From contig DALYLJ010000002.1 in NCBI GenBank assembly GCA_031976395.1, positions 1-52,579 of the forward strand: DNA of 52,579 nt. Reading direction: 5' to 3'. This document shows, piece by piece, positions 36,333-43,933 of the stretch. Made by a program: the position numbers and the translations under genes. The notes below the pieces were generated by a model. The model saw nothing but the letters and a program-made list of their open reading frames with translations, did no database searches and was not told the DNA's origin. Numbering within the stretch: position 1 is the first letter of the stretch; each line of letters begins with the position of its first letter. The stretch comes from UBA11164 sp002420085. GTDB lineage: Bacteria > Pseudomonadota > Gammaproteobacteria > Xanthomonadales > Xanthomonadaceae.

Positions 36333-37760
36333 TCAGTCGCCGCCGCCGGTGGGCTCGGTCGGCTGATTGTTCGACTTGCGCTCCATGTTGCCCCAACTCG
36401 ACTTGCGCCCTGCCAGCCATTTGACCGTCGCCCAGAACCGCCAGACCGAGGTTAGCTGTCGGTAGCCGAAGTTCTCCAGAATGGCGGTCAGCAGCAGGAT
36501 CGGCAGGTCGCTGCGGCTGCGATAGGTGCGGAACGACAGTTCCTCGATCAGCAGGGAAAAGATCGAGACCAGCACCCCGAAGCCGATCGCCACCGCCAGG
36601 AACAGCAGCATCGCCTGCAGGTTCAGGAAGCCGGTCCAGTAGGCGCCGAACACGAACACATAGCCCAGTACCTCCAGGATCGGCCCGAACAGGTCGAACA
36701 CCAGCATGAACGGAAAGGTCAGCCAGCCAGCAGCGCCGCTGCGGCGGGCGAACAGCAGGCCGAGATTGGTCCACAGGCTTTCCGCCAATCCACGCTGCCA
36801 GCGGGTCCGTTGCCGATAGAGCACGCGCAGCGACTCCGGTGCCTCGGTCCAGCACACCGGGTCGGGCACCGACACGATCCGGTAGCGCTGGCCTCGGGCA
36901 CTGAGCACGCGATGCAGTCGGACCACCAGTTCCATGTCCTCGCCGAGGGTGTCGTGGCGATAACCGCCGACGCCGATTACGGTCTCCTTGTGAAAGAGGC
37001 CGAACGCACCGGAAATGATCAGCACGCCGTTGAACTGCGACCAGCCGAGTCGGCCGAACAGGAAGGCGCGCAGATACTCGACGATCTGGACCACGGCGAT
37101 CGGATTGCTGGGCAGGCCGGTGCGCACCAGGAAACCATGGCGGATGTCGCAGCCGTTGGCGATCCGGATGGTGCCACCGACCGCGATGGTGTCGGGATCG
37201 GTCAGAAACGGCAGGACGATCCGCGACAGACTGTCGCGTTGCAGGACCGAGTCGGCATCGACGCAGGCGAACAGCGGATAACGAGCGATGTTGATCAGGC
37301 TGTTGAGGGCATCGGCCTTGCCGCCGTTGGCCTTGTCCAGCACCTTGAGATTGCGATAGCGACGCGACCGATAGATCGCCTTGACCGGCTGGGTGGTCAG
37401 GCGGTTTCGATAGGCTTCGGGGTAGGGGTGCAACTGGAATTCACGGATCAGCGCGTCGAGCGTGCCATCCCGCGAGCCATCATTGGCAACCAGGATTTCG
37501 TAATCGGGGTAGTCGATCTGCAACAGTGCCCGCACCGAAGCGGCGATCGTCGCTTCCTCGTTGTAGGCCGGCACCAGCAGGCTGATCGGCGGGTCCAGAT
37601 GGGTCTTGACCTGGATCAGCGCCTTGTCCTCGTACAGCCGCAGACTGGTCAGCATATTGATCGCCGACGCGGCATTGAGCAGCAGGTAGACGCCGTGCAA
37701 GGTCAGAAAATAGGCCAGGAACACGACTTCCGATGCGGTTACTACGGCCTCCAGCATCAT
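36333..37760 (-). CDS. Membrane family-2 glycosyltransferase (polysaccharide synthase type)
   Basis: Processive-type GT2, 475 residues. It has an N-terminal membrane helix, then a cytoplasmic catalytic domain with VPAYNEE, VANDGSRDGT, FACVDADS (DxD), TLGEDMELV (catalytic Asp of the ED motif) and RQRTRWQRG (the Q/RxxRW motif), and three to four C-terminal membrane helices. This matches the cellulose synthase / poly-N-acetylglucosamine synthase group and E. coli YaiP-like proteins. The start at ATG 37760 overlaps the HEAT-repeat gene stop by 4 nt. It is the last gene of a four-gene - strand operon and probably makes the exported polymer. Confidence 0.9.
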   Translation of the reverse strand: MMLEAVVTASEVVFLAYFLTLHGVYLLLNAASAINMLTSLRLYEDKALIQVKTHLDPPISLLVPAYNEEATIAASVRALLQIDYPDYEILVANDGSRDGTLDALIREFQLHPYPEAYRNRLTTQPVKAIYRSRRYRNLKVLDKANGGKADALNSLINIARYPLFACVDADSVLQRDSLSRIVLPFLTDPDTIAVGGTIRIANGCDIRHGFLVRTGLPSNPIAVVQIVEYLRAFLFGRLGWSQFNGVLIISGAFGLFHKETVIGVGGYRHDTLGEDMELVVRLHRVLSARGQRYRIVSVPDPVCWTEAPESLRVLYRQRTRWQRGLAESLWTNLGLLFARRSGAAGWLTFPFMLVFDLFGPILEVLGYVFVFGAYWTGFLNLQAMLLFLAVAIGFGVLVSIFSLLIEELSFRTYRSRSDLPILLLTAILENFGYRQLTSVWRFWATVKWLAGRKSSWGNMERKSNNQPTEPTGGGD

Positions 37761-38785
37761 CGTTCGGCGTCCCGATCGGCGAGCGCCTGATCGATGATGT
37801 CGCGGGCGTAGGGATCGGTCAGCCCTGCCCGCAGTTCGTCCAGTGCCGAGGCCGACAGAAACGGCAGTCGGACCAGTGCCTGGGCGGCCCGGTAGCGCAC
37901 CCACCATTCCGGGTCGGTGGTCAGGGTCAGCAGGCGCTCGATATCGGAATGCCGGCCCAGTCGCCCCAACGCCGATGCCGCTTGCAAGCGCACGAACCAG
38001 GCCGGGTGATCGACCCGGCTGCGCACCAGATGGATGCGGGCCGGGTCGTTCAATGCGGCCAAGGCGGCCGCCTCGACCTCGGCATCCGGGCTGTGGGCCA
38101 GCAACCGACTGAGGATCGTGCCGCAGTTCTCACAGCCGATCCGTGCCAGCAGATGGACCAGGCCGGGCAATTGGTCCGGCAATGCCGTTCGCAACGCCTC
38201 GGCCATGGCCTTGCAGGCCGGCTCACGCGCTTCGGCCAGGGCCTCGGCCAGACGAGCCAATGGCCACTTCTTGTGCCGGATGGCGAGCCGGATGATGGTC
38301 AGTGAATGTCCAACCGGATCGATCCGGATCACCGCGCAGGCAGCCGAGACCGAAGCCAGTGGCTCGCCCTCGCGCACCAGATGCAGCAGGGCCGGCAGCG
38401 CCGAGGATTCGCGCAGATGGCCGAGCGCCATGGCGCCCAGAATCTGTCGGCCCTGACTGGCACTGGTCAATTGTGCCCGTGCGTGGCGGTCGATGCCGAT
38501 TGCCATGCCGAGTTGATTGAGTCGAGCCTGGGCATCGCCGCGCAGCATGGTCTGGGCATGCAGCCATTCCCGGGCGACGACCTGCAATTCGCGTCGCGAG
38601 AACGCAGGAATCTGGCGTGGAACCTCGATCAGGGCTGCGGCCAGCACCGGCGTGAATCGCGCCAGGGTGCGCTGCTCGTGACGGGTCAGCAGGGCGTGAT
38701 GCAGACGGACCAGAACCACCAGCAGAAAGGTACACACGCACAGGGTGATGGTCGCGAGCGCTGTCCATACTACGGTCTGAAGCAT
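37757..38785 (-). CDS. HEAT-repeat protein with an N-terminal membrane anchor
   Basis: 342 residues. One N-terminal membrane segment (about 5-28) is followed by a soluble helical region with HEAT/PBS-type repeats: LGHLRESSALPALLHLVREG, DHPAWFVRLQAASALGRLGR and DPEWWVRYRAAQALVRLP are the clearest. Such repeats act as protein-interaction scaffolds. Its position between an outer-membrane YaiO-like protein and a GT2, with a 4-nt overlap with the latter, suggests it helps to assemble or regulate the polysaccharide synthase. Confidence 0.8.
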   Translation of the reverse strand: MLQTVVWTALATITLCVCTFLLVVLVRLHHALLTRHEQRTLARFTPVLAAALIEVPRQIPAFSRRELQVVAREWLHAQTMLRGDAQARLNQLGMAIGIDRHARAQLTSASQGRQILGAMALGHLRESSALPALLHLVREGEPLASVSAACAVIRIDPVGHSLTIIRLAIRHKKWPLARLAEALAEAREPACKAMAEALRTALPDQLPGLVHLLARIGCENCGTILSRLLAHSPDAEVEAAALAALNDPARIHLVRSRVDHPAWFVRLQAASALGRLGRHSDIERLLTLTTDPEWWVRYRAAQALVRLPFLSASALDELRAGLTDPYARDIIDQALADRDAER

Positions 38786-38798
38786 GGTTCGGAGCGGC

Positions 38799-40028
38799 TC
38801 AGTACCGGTAATGCACGTCGAGTCGAATTCCGTTGCGGGTGTGCAGATCGCCCTGACGCAACTGGCCCAGTTCCCAGCCGATACCCCAGCGGCGATCGAA
38901 CCAGTGGCGTCCGATCAGCCGGATCCCGCGCAGACGGTCGGTGGCACGGGTCTCGGCGGCTACGGCGACCACCTCCCGACCTCGATTCAGACCGATTCCG
39001 ATGAAGCTGTGATCCTGGTAGTAGTGATCGAGGCGCAGATCGTGGCTGCTGGTCGTTGTCCCCTGGCTTGGCCAGGACTGGCTCAGGCCATAGGCGAACC
39101 GCCATGACCGCCAGTAGCGTTCGACGCCGACCCGGATGGTATCGACATCGACATCGCTGTAATGGCTGTGGCGTCCGCTCAAGTGGGCGATCCAGCCATT
39201 GCGCCAGTCATGACTGAGTTGGCCATGGACCGACCAGCGGGCCAGGACATCCGACGCCGGGCTGACAGCGGCATCGGCCTGCACCGAGATTCGCTCCGAC
39301 AGCGGCTGCCACCGACCCGCCTCGATCTGCGTGTCGGTGCGTCCGAACCGGCGGCTGTTGCGCAATGCGACGAAGCTGCGTCGCGCATCCGGCGCGACAT
39401 GAGTGACCCCCAGTGAGCCGTGCTGCCAGTCTTGCTGACCGCGATCGAGTGCCTCGTAGTGACCCCCCAGGCTGATCTCGATGCCGTGTTCGGAGGCCAG
39501 TGGCCAGGGTGCGCCGGCCAGGGCCGGCACATGCCGCCAGTCCTCATCCGGAAACCGCGCGGCAGCATCGGCACGGACGGCCTTGGCCTGTCTGCGTGCC
39601 GCATGACCGCTGATCATCGCCAGGGCCTGGAGTTCCAGCCGCCACAGGTCGCGATAGTCCGGCGCGACCGCTCGCGCCTGGGCCAGCAGCGGCAGTGCCG
39701 CGTCCGGCGTGCCGGACCAGACCTCGACCTGGGCTTTTCCGAGCAGAGCATCGACATGCTCGGGCTGACGGGCCAGCAGTTGGTCGTAATGCCGTCTGGC
39801 GGCCGGCCAGTCGTTCTGCCAGGCACTCACCTGGGCCAGCAGCAGGCGCGCCTGGAGATCATCCGGCGCGTTGCGCAGATGAGCATCGAGTTGGCGACTC
39901 ACCGCGTGTCGCTGAGCCTGGTCCTCGGCCTGGGCGCGCAGCTCGGTCAGATCGATCGCCGCTGTTGGCGCAGCGATCTGCATCAGGCAGAGCAGGGCCG
40001 CAAGCGGTCGGATCCGGATGCCGGCCAT
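38799..40028 (-). CDS. YaiO-like outer-membrane protein with TPR repeats
   Basis: 409 residues: a signal peptide (PLAALLCLMQIAAPTAA), TPR-like repeats (about 30-140: ARLLLAQVSAWQNDWPAARR, DALLGKAQVEVWSGTPDAAL) and a C-terminal beta-barrel (about 170-409) ending in VHYRY with a terminal aromatic residue. The arrangement fits the YaiO family of outer-membrane barrels found next to GT2 genes, and functionally resembles TPR-plus-barrel exporters such as PgaA. It is 14 nt upstream of the HEAT gene and 2 nt downstream of the response regulator, in one operon. Confidence 0.85.
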   Translation of the reverse strand: MAGIRIRPLAALLCLMQIAAPTAAIDLTELRAQAEDQAQRHAVSRQLDAHLRNAPDDLQARLLLAQVSAWQNDWPAARRHYDQLLARQPEHVDALLGKAQVEVWSGTPDAALPLLAQARAVAPDYRDLWRLELQALAMISGHAARRQAKAVRADAAARFPDEDWRHVPALAGAPWPLASEHGIEISLGGHYEALDRGQQDWQHGSLGVTHVAPDARRSFVALRNSRRFGRTDTQIEAGRWQPLSERISVQADAAVSPASDVLARWSVHGQLSHDWRNGWIAHLSGRHSHYSDVDVDTIRVGVERYWRSWRFAYGLSQSWPSQGTTTSSHDLRLDHYYQDHSFIGIGLNRGREVVAVAAETRATDRLRGIRLIGRHWFDRRWGIGWELGQLRQGDLHTRNGIRLDVHYRY

Positions 40029-40030
40029 GT

Positions 40031-40501
40031 TCAGGCCGCCCTCCGCAGCAGTCGCTTCAGCCGGGCGACCAGTTCCGACGGCTTGAACGGCTTCAGGATG
40101 TAGTCCTCGGCACCGGCAGCCAGCGCCCGCACGATATCGTCTTCGCGGCTGGCCCCGGTCAGCATCACGATCGGTACGTCGTGCCAGGCTTCCCGAGATC
40201 GGATCAGAGCCATCAACTCGAAGCCATCGTGGTAGGGCAACATGACGTCGAGCAGGATCAGGTTGACCGGATGCAGGGTGTTGACCACCGCCATGGCCTC
40301 CATGCCGTCACGGGCCAGCAGCACTTCAAATCCCTCGCGTTCGAGCAGAAAGTCGATCAGGAAGGCGATCGTCCGATCGTCCTCGATGACCAGGATCCGC
40401 CTGCGTTCCGGTTCGGGCTGGGTCGATCGGTGGTTGCCGGCCGATGCAGCAGTGTCGCCGAGCGGATCGTCGCCGAGCGCATCAATCTGGCCCGGTATCA
40501 T
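40031..40501 (-). CDS. Single-domain response regulator
   Basis: 156 residues with one receiver domain: ILVIEDD at the start, phospho-acceptor in LILLDVMLPYHDG, VMLTGAS, and EDYILKPFKP with the conserved Lys. There is no output domain, so it signals by protein contact. ATG 40501 gives a 35-residue leader rich in Asp/Ser/Pro; a longer frame to 40822 is rejected as non-coding in character. It is the first gene of the operon with YaiO-like, HEAT and GT2 genes (2-nt gap to the next), and could adjust polymer synthesis directly. Its kinase is not in the window. Confidence 0.85.
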   Translation of the reverse strand: MIPGQIDALGDDPLGDTAASAGNHRSTQPEPERRRILVIEDDRTIAFLIDFLLEREGFEVLLARDGMEAMAVVNTLHPVNLILLDVMLPYHDGFELMALIRSREAWHDVPIVMLTGASREDDIVRALAAGAEDYILKPFKPSELVARLKRLLRRAA

Positions 40502-41020
40502 TCGGTTCGAGCGCGCGGCCTCGGTCAAGCCACCTGGCGATGCCCCTCGGTGCCCCGATCTGATTGGATTCCGCCGATGCCACACGCGCGGTCGTGACGG
40601 CCGGGTCGGGCAGGTATCGAGCGCAGCAATCGACCCGTCCACGGCGAACGGCTGGGTGGCGGCGAAGCTCGATGTGTAGTCTGTCGTTCGCCGCTGGGCC
40701 GCTGTATCCATACGCCTTTCCGGGTACGTCCGTCGGTACCTGTTGCCGATCTGCTCGATTGCCTGAGTCGTGATGATGAGCGCGTCGTCGTGGCGGGCGG
40801 AGCGCCATCCGCGCGGGTTCACACTATACCTTAAAAAAGTGATCGAACATACTGATGAAGAGCCGGAAAATCTGTCGGGCTTCGAGGGTTGCGCGGGCCA
40901 TGCGAGGCGAGCGGTGCAGCCCTCGGCCGGGTCGGCGGGCTACGCCTTCCCCGGCCCTGTGTCGAGCACGCCGATGGACCAGTCGGAACGGCTGGCCCAT
41001 CGGACGGCCGCCTGCCGTGA
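40502..41020. other. 519-nt gap upstream of the polysaccharide operon
   Basis: No supported gene. Reading on the - strand, TATAGT (40828 to 40823) is a good -10 preceded by an A+T-rich stretch with a T6 run, but no convincing -35 is seen. If used, it would give a leader of about 315 nt before ATG 40501. Near 40971 there is a long inverted repeat, listed separately. The length of the leader leaves room for regulation by RNA structure, but I identify no known element. Confidence 0.4.
40971..41003 (-). terminator. Inverted repeat after the CsgG-like gene
   Basis: CCGATGGACCAG (40971-40982) pairs with CTGGCCCATCGG (40992-41003) with one mismatch and a 9-nt loop. It is 18 nt past the end of the CsgG-like gene on the - strand, a normal place for its terminator. 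No T-run follows. Confidence 0.5.
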
Positions 41021-41941
41021 TTACAGGCCGCGCGGCGTGATGTCGGTGGAACTGACCCAGCCTGGATTGCCGTTTTCGTCCTCGACTTCCCACCAGGTGC
41101 CTTCCTTGACCCCGGTCGGGTAGACCAGGTCGCCGACCTCGAACTCACGCACGGTGCCGCTGCTGGCTACCGGGGTGCGCTTGAGGGCGGTCGGTTTGCT
41201 CACCGTGTATGCCTGGATGCCGGCTTCGTCCGAGGCATTGCGATCGAGCCCCTGCATGTAGCCGACCAGATCGTTGAAGGCATGCATGTAGGCGATCGAG
41301 ATGACCTTGCCGATCTCGGTGTCGGAATAACCGCCACCAACCGCACCGATGGCGCCGACCAGTCCGCCGCCGCCGAAGCTGATGTCGGTCTTCTTGGCAT
41401 TGCCTTCGGCGACGTACATCTGCTCGGTGGTGCGCATATCGACCAGGGTGATCAGGGTCTGGGCTTCCAGCCGCTTGGTCTTGAGACCACCGATCAGGCC
41501 ACCGACGCGGCCGCCGACCAGCCCGCCGATCGCGCCGCCGACGGCACTGCCGCCGGAGTTCTCATCGGAACCGACGATGTCGGGAATGATGGCGTAATCG
41601 GCCGCCAGGATCTGGCCTTTGCCGACATTCGAGCCGCGCCGGAGTTCACCGGAATCGGCCAGGTCACGTTCGCCGACCCGCATGGCCAGGGCGCGGCCAC
41701 GATCGACCACCCGCAGGCAGCCCGAGCGGCTGGCCAGCATCTTGATCAGGGCTTCCGGATTGCCCAGTCCGAAGGCATCCCACCAGCGGATTTCCGGCTC
41801 TTCGATGGCCACGGTGCCGACCGGCTGGTCACAGCGAAGCAGTTCCGGCGGTTGATTCTTACGGTTGGATTGAGCCGAGGCCGTGCCGGCAAGCACGAAC
41901 AGGGCCGGGATGATCAGCAGACGAGCGATGCCAGGGTTCAT
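41021..41941 (-). CDS. CsgG-family lipoprotein-like protein with a C-terminal SH3 domain
   Basis: 306 residues with a signal peptide (IPALFVLAGTASAQ). The middle matches the CsgG/curli-assembly family: RGRALAMRVGERDLA, a Gly-rich segment GGAIGGLVGGRVGGLIGGL (about 140-158) and KVISIAYMHAFNDLV. The last 60 residues look like a bacterial SH3 domain (FEVGDLVYPTGVKEGTWWEV then GWVSSTDITP). There is no lipobox cysteine at the signal cleavage site, unlike true CsgG. ATG 41941 has GGAG 8 nt upstream. No other curli genes are nearby. It may be a periplasmic or outer-membrane assembly factor; the exact role is unknown. Confidence 0.8.
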   Translation of the reverse strand: MNPGIARLLIIPALFVLAGTASAQSNRKNQPPELLRCDQPVGTVAIEEPEIRWWDAFGLGNPEALIKMLASRSGCLRVVDRGRALAMRVGERDLADSGELRRGSNVGKGQILAADYAIIPDIVGSDENSGGSAVGGAIGGLVGGRVGGLIGGLKTKRLEAQTLITLVDMRTTEQMYVAEGNAKKTDISFGGGGLVGAIGAVGGGYSDTEIGKVISIAYMHAFNDLVGYMQGLDRNASDEAGIQAYTVSKPTALKRTPVASSGTVREFEVGDLVYPTGVKEGTWWEVEDENGNPGWVSSTDITPRGL

Positions 41942-42425
41942 TCCTATCTCCAATCAGGTGGATGCGGTGTGGATACTGCGGCGCGCCGTGAATCCCGTCA
42001 GGGACGCGGTCTGTCCAGGGCATACGCAGGACACTGGCCATACCGGTCATGGCGTGTTTGACAGCCGTGCAGGACATCGGCACGGCCACCGGTGATCCCC
42101 CTGCCTGTGCCGTGCCGCTCAGCCGACTCGGCAATTGTCGTCGGTTTGCGCGTATTCGCCAAATTTGAGGTGTCGGTCACGGTTGCGCTGCCCGTCCCCC
42201 GGTAGGTCTCGCCAGCCGATTCGGGCTACAGTGTGTGGCTACCCCGTTCGGCTCATGGATCATGCTGTCGCAGTTCGTCTCAGGCTGGAAAATGCGATGG
42301 TTTCAGGTTCGCTCAGGGGCTGGTTGCGGGTCTGCCGATCGTGTCGGCGGCGATGCCGGCATGCCAGCCATTGCCGATTTCCTGGTCGAGGCCGGGATCG
42401 GCGATTCGATCACCGGAGGAGTGCG
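41942..42425. other. Divergent promoter gap
   Basis: 484 nt between the CsgG-like gene (-) and the spermidine-synthase-like gene (+). Open frames here lack ribosome binding sites and look like composition artefacts. I see no clear promoter pair, RNA or repeat beyond short A+T-richer patches near 42140-42170. Confidence 0.4.
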
Positions 42426-43235
42426 ATGATCGACTGGCTGCGGCGCGCCTGGCGCCGACATCGATCGCCCGTGACAGCCGCCGATCCGAGTCCGAGCCTG
42501 GGCAAACCGACCTCGCCATCGCCCTGGGTCACCCGCGACTGGCGCTATCTCACCCTGCATTTCGCACAGGCCACCGCACAGAGCCGGATGTCGCGCTGGC
42601 ACCCGGATCAGTTGCTGATCGGCTACACCCGGACCATGTTGGCTGGCCTGCTGTGGTGCCCGGCACCCCACCGGATCGGCATGGTCGGGTTGGGCGGCGG
42701 TTCGCAACTCAGGTTCTGCCGTCGCTGGTTGCCCGAGGCATGCATCGAGGCGATCGAAATCGATCCCAGGGTCATCGCCCTGCGTCGCAAATTCCGCATC
42801 CCCGATGATGATGCCCGACTGCGGGTGATCGAGGCCGATGCCGCCGTGCTGCTGCCCGAGCGCCCGGCCGCCTACGACCTGCTGCTGATCGATGGCTATG
42901 ACGCTGAGGGTGTGCCGCCCGCTCTGTCCAGCGTGCGCTTTCATGCCGCCTGTCGAGATGCGCTCACGGCCGACGGCGTGTTGGCCAGCAATCTGTTCGG
43001 CGCGGGGGTCGATGCCCATATCGAACGCATGCGTCGGGTGTTCGGTTCCCGGCTGCGGGTGGTTCCCGAACCGGGGATGAGCAACCGGGTGGTATTCGCC
43101 TGGCGGGGCGAAATGCCTCCGCCGGAGCGATTGCAACCGGCATTCTGGCCCGCGCACATCACCCCCGGTTGGCGCGATCCTCTGACCGATGCCTTCGAGC
43201 GGGTCGCGCGCGCACTGCGCACGCGGCGGCCCTGA
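42426..43235 (+). CDS. Spermidine-synthase-like methyltransferase-fold protein
   Basis: 269 residues with the SpeE-type Rossmann fold. Motif I-like MVGLGGGSQLRFCRRWLP, the acidic IEAIEIDPRVIALRRKF, VIEADAAVLLPERP and DLLLIDGYDAEG follow the order of polyamine aminopropyltransferases. The classic GGGDG motif is changed to LGGGSQ, as in many spermidine-synthase-like proteins of unknown activity, so an aminopropyl transfer is not assured. ATG 42426 has a strong GGAGGAG 5 nt upstream; an extended frame from 42135 is rejected. No ornithine/arginine decarboxylase gene is adjacent. Confidence 0.8.
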   Translation: MIDWLRRAWRRHRSPVTAADPSPSLGKPTSPSPWVTRDWRYLTLHFAQATAQSRMSRWHPDQLLIGYTRTMLAGLLWCPAPHRIGMVGLGGGSQLRFCRRWLPEACIEAIEIDPRVIALRRKFRIPDDDARLRVIEADAAVLLPERPAAYDLLLIDGYDAEGVPPALSSVRFHAACRDALTADGVLASNLFGAGVDAHIERMRRVFGSRLRVVPEPGMSNRVVFAWRGEMPPPERLQPAFWPAHITPGWRDPLTDAFERVARALRTRRP

Positions 43236-43277
43236 GCCGCGACCGATGTTCCGCTCCGACCCTGCGCCCGCCTGATC

Positions 43278-43305
43278 CGGATCCGATCACACGGATCCGA
43301 TCACA
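43278..43305 (+). repeat. Perfect 14-nt tandem repeat next to a promoter
   Basis: CGGATCCGATCACA occurs twice in direct tandem (43278-43291 and 43292-43305). It ends just before a -35-like position and 25 nt before TATAGT, so it may be a two-site operator for the START/M24 operon. Confidence 0.75.
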
Positions 43306-43306
43306 C

Positions 43307-43335
43307 TGGAGCAGCGGGCACACCGACGCTATAGT
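43307..43335 (+). promoter_or_regulatory. Possible promoter of the START/M24 operon
   Basis: TATAGT (43330-43335) is a good -10; CTGGAG-like bases about 17 nt upstream make a weak -35. The -10 lies 31 nt before ATG 43367. A weak -35 next to tandem repeats is the usual picture for an activator-dependent promoter. Confidence 0.4.
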
Positions 43336-43366
43336 TCCGCCACCCGTTCTTGCAAGGAAGACGCAC

Positions 43367-43933
43367 ATGATCCGTACCGAACCCATGCCCCGGACCGGCC
43401 TGAGCATGGCCCTGGTCCTCCTGGCTGCCCTACTGAGCCTGACTCTGGCACCGAGCGCGCGCGCCGAGGTTCGCGAGAGTTCCGAGCACGGCTTCGTTCT
43501 CGAAAATGTCGAGACCGTCCCGGTCGGCCGCGACGCCGTCTGGGCGGCCCTGATCGACATCGCGCGCTGGTGGCCGTCCGGCCACACCTGGTGGGGCGAT
43601 GCCAGCAAGCTGTCGATCAACCCGGTGGCTGGCGGCTGTTTCTGCGAGATCGACGGCGAACGGCAGGCCGAGCACATGCGGGTGGTGTTCGTCGAGCCTG
43701 GCCAGATATTGCGTCTCACCGGCGGCCTGGGTCCGCTCCAGGGCATCGGCATCAATGGCATCCTGGAATTCCGGATCGACGACATCCTCGGCGGTGGCAG
43801 CACGATCACCCTGTCATACCGCTTCTCCGGCCAGATGCCGCAGGAGCGCGATGCCTTCATCGAAGTGGTCGATCGGGTCCAGGGCGGCCAACTCGGCGGT
43901 CTCGGCAAACTGCTGCGCGAGCAGGGCAAGTGA
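43367..43933 (+). CDS. Exported START-like (SRPBCC) lipid/ligand-binding protein
   Basis: 188 residues with a signal peptide (MALVLLAALLSLTLAPSARA) and one SRPBCC/START-type domain. ENVETVPVGRDAVWAALIDI, DIARWWPSGHTWWGD and GHVIL-type strand pattern (STITLSYRFSGQ) fit the AHSA1/START fold, normally cytoplasmic but here exported. AAGGAAG 7 nt before ATG 43367 supports the start. Its stop overlaps the GTG start of the M24 peptidase (GTGA, 43930-43933), so the two are translationally coupled and probably act together in the periplasm. Confidence 0.8.
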   Translation: MIRTEPMPRTGLSMALVLLAALLSLTLAPSARAEVRESSEHGFVLENVETVPVGRDAVWAALIDIARWWPSGHTWWGDASKLSINPVAGGCFCEIDGERQAEHMRVVFVEPGQILRLTGGLGPLQGIGINGILEFRIDDILGGGSTITLSYRFSGQMPQERDAFIEVVDRVQGGQLGGLGKLLREQGK

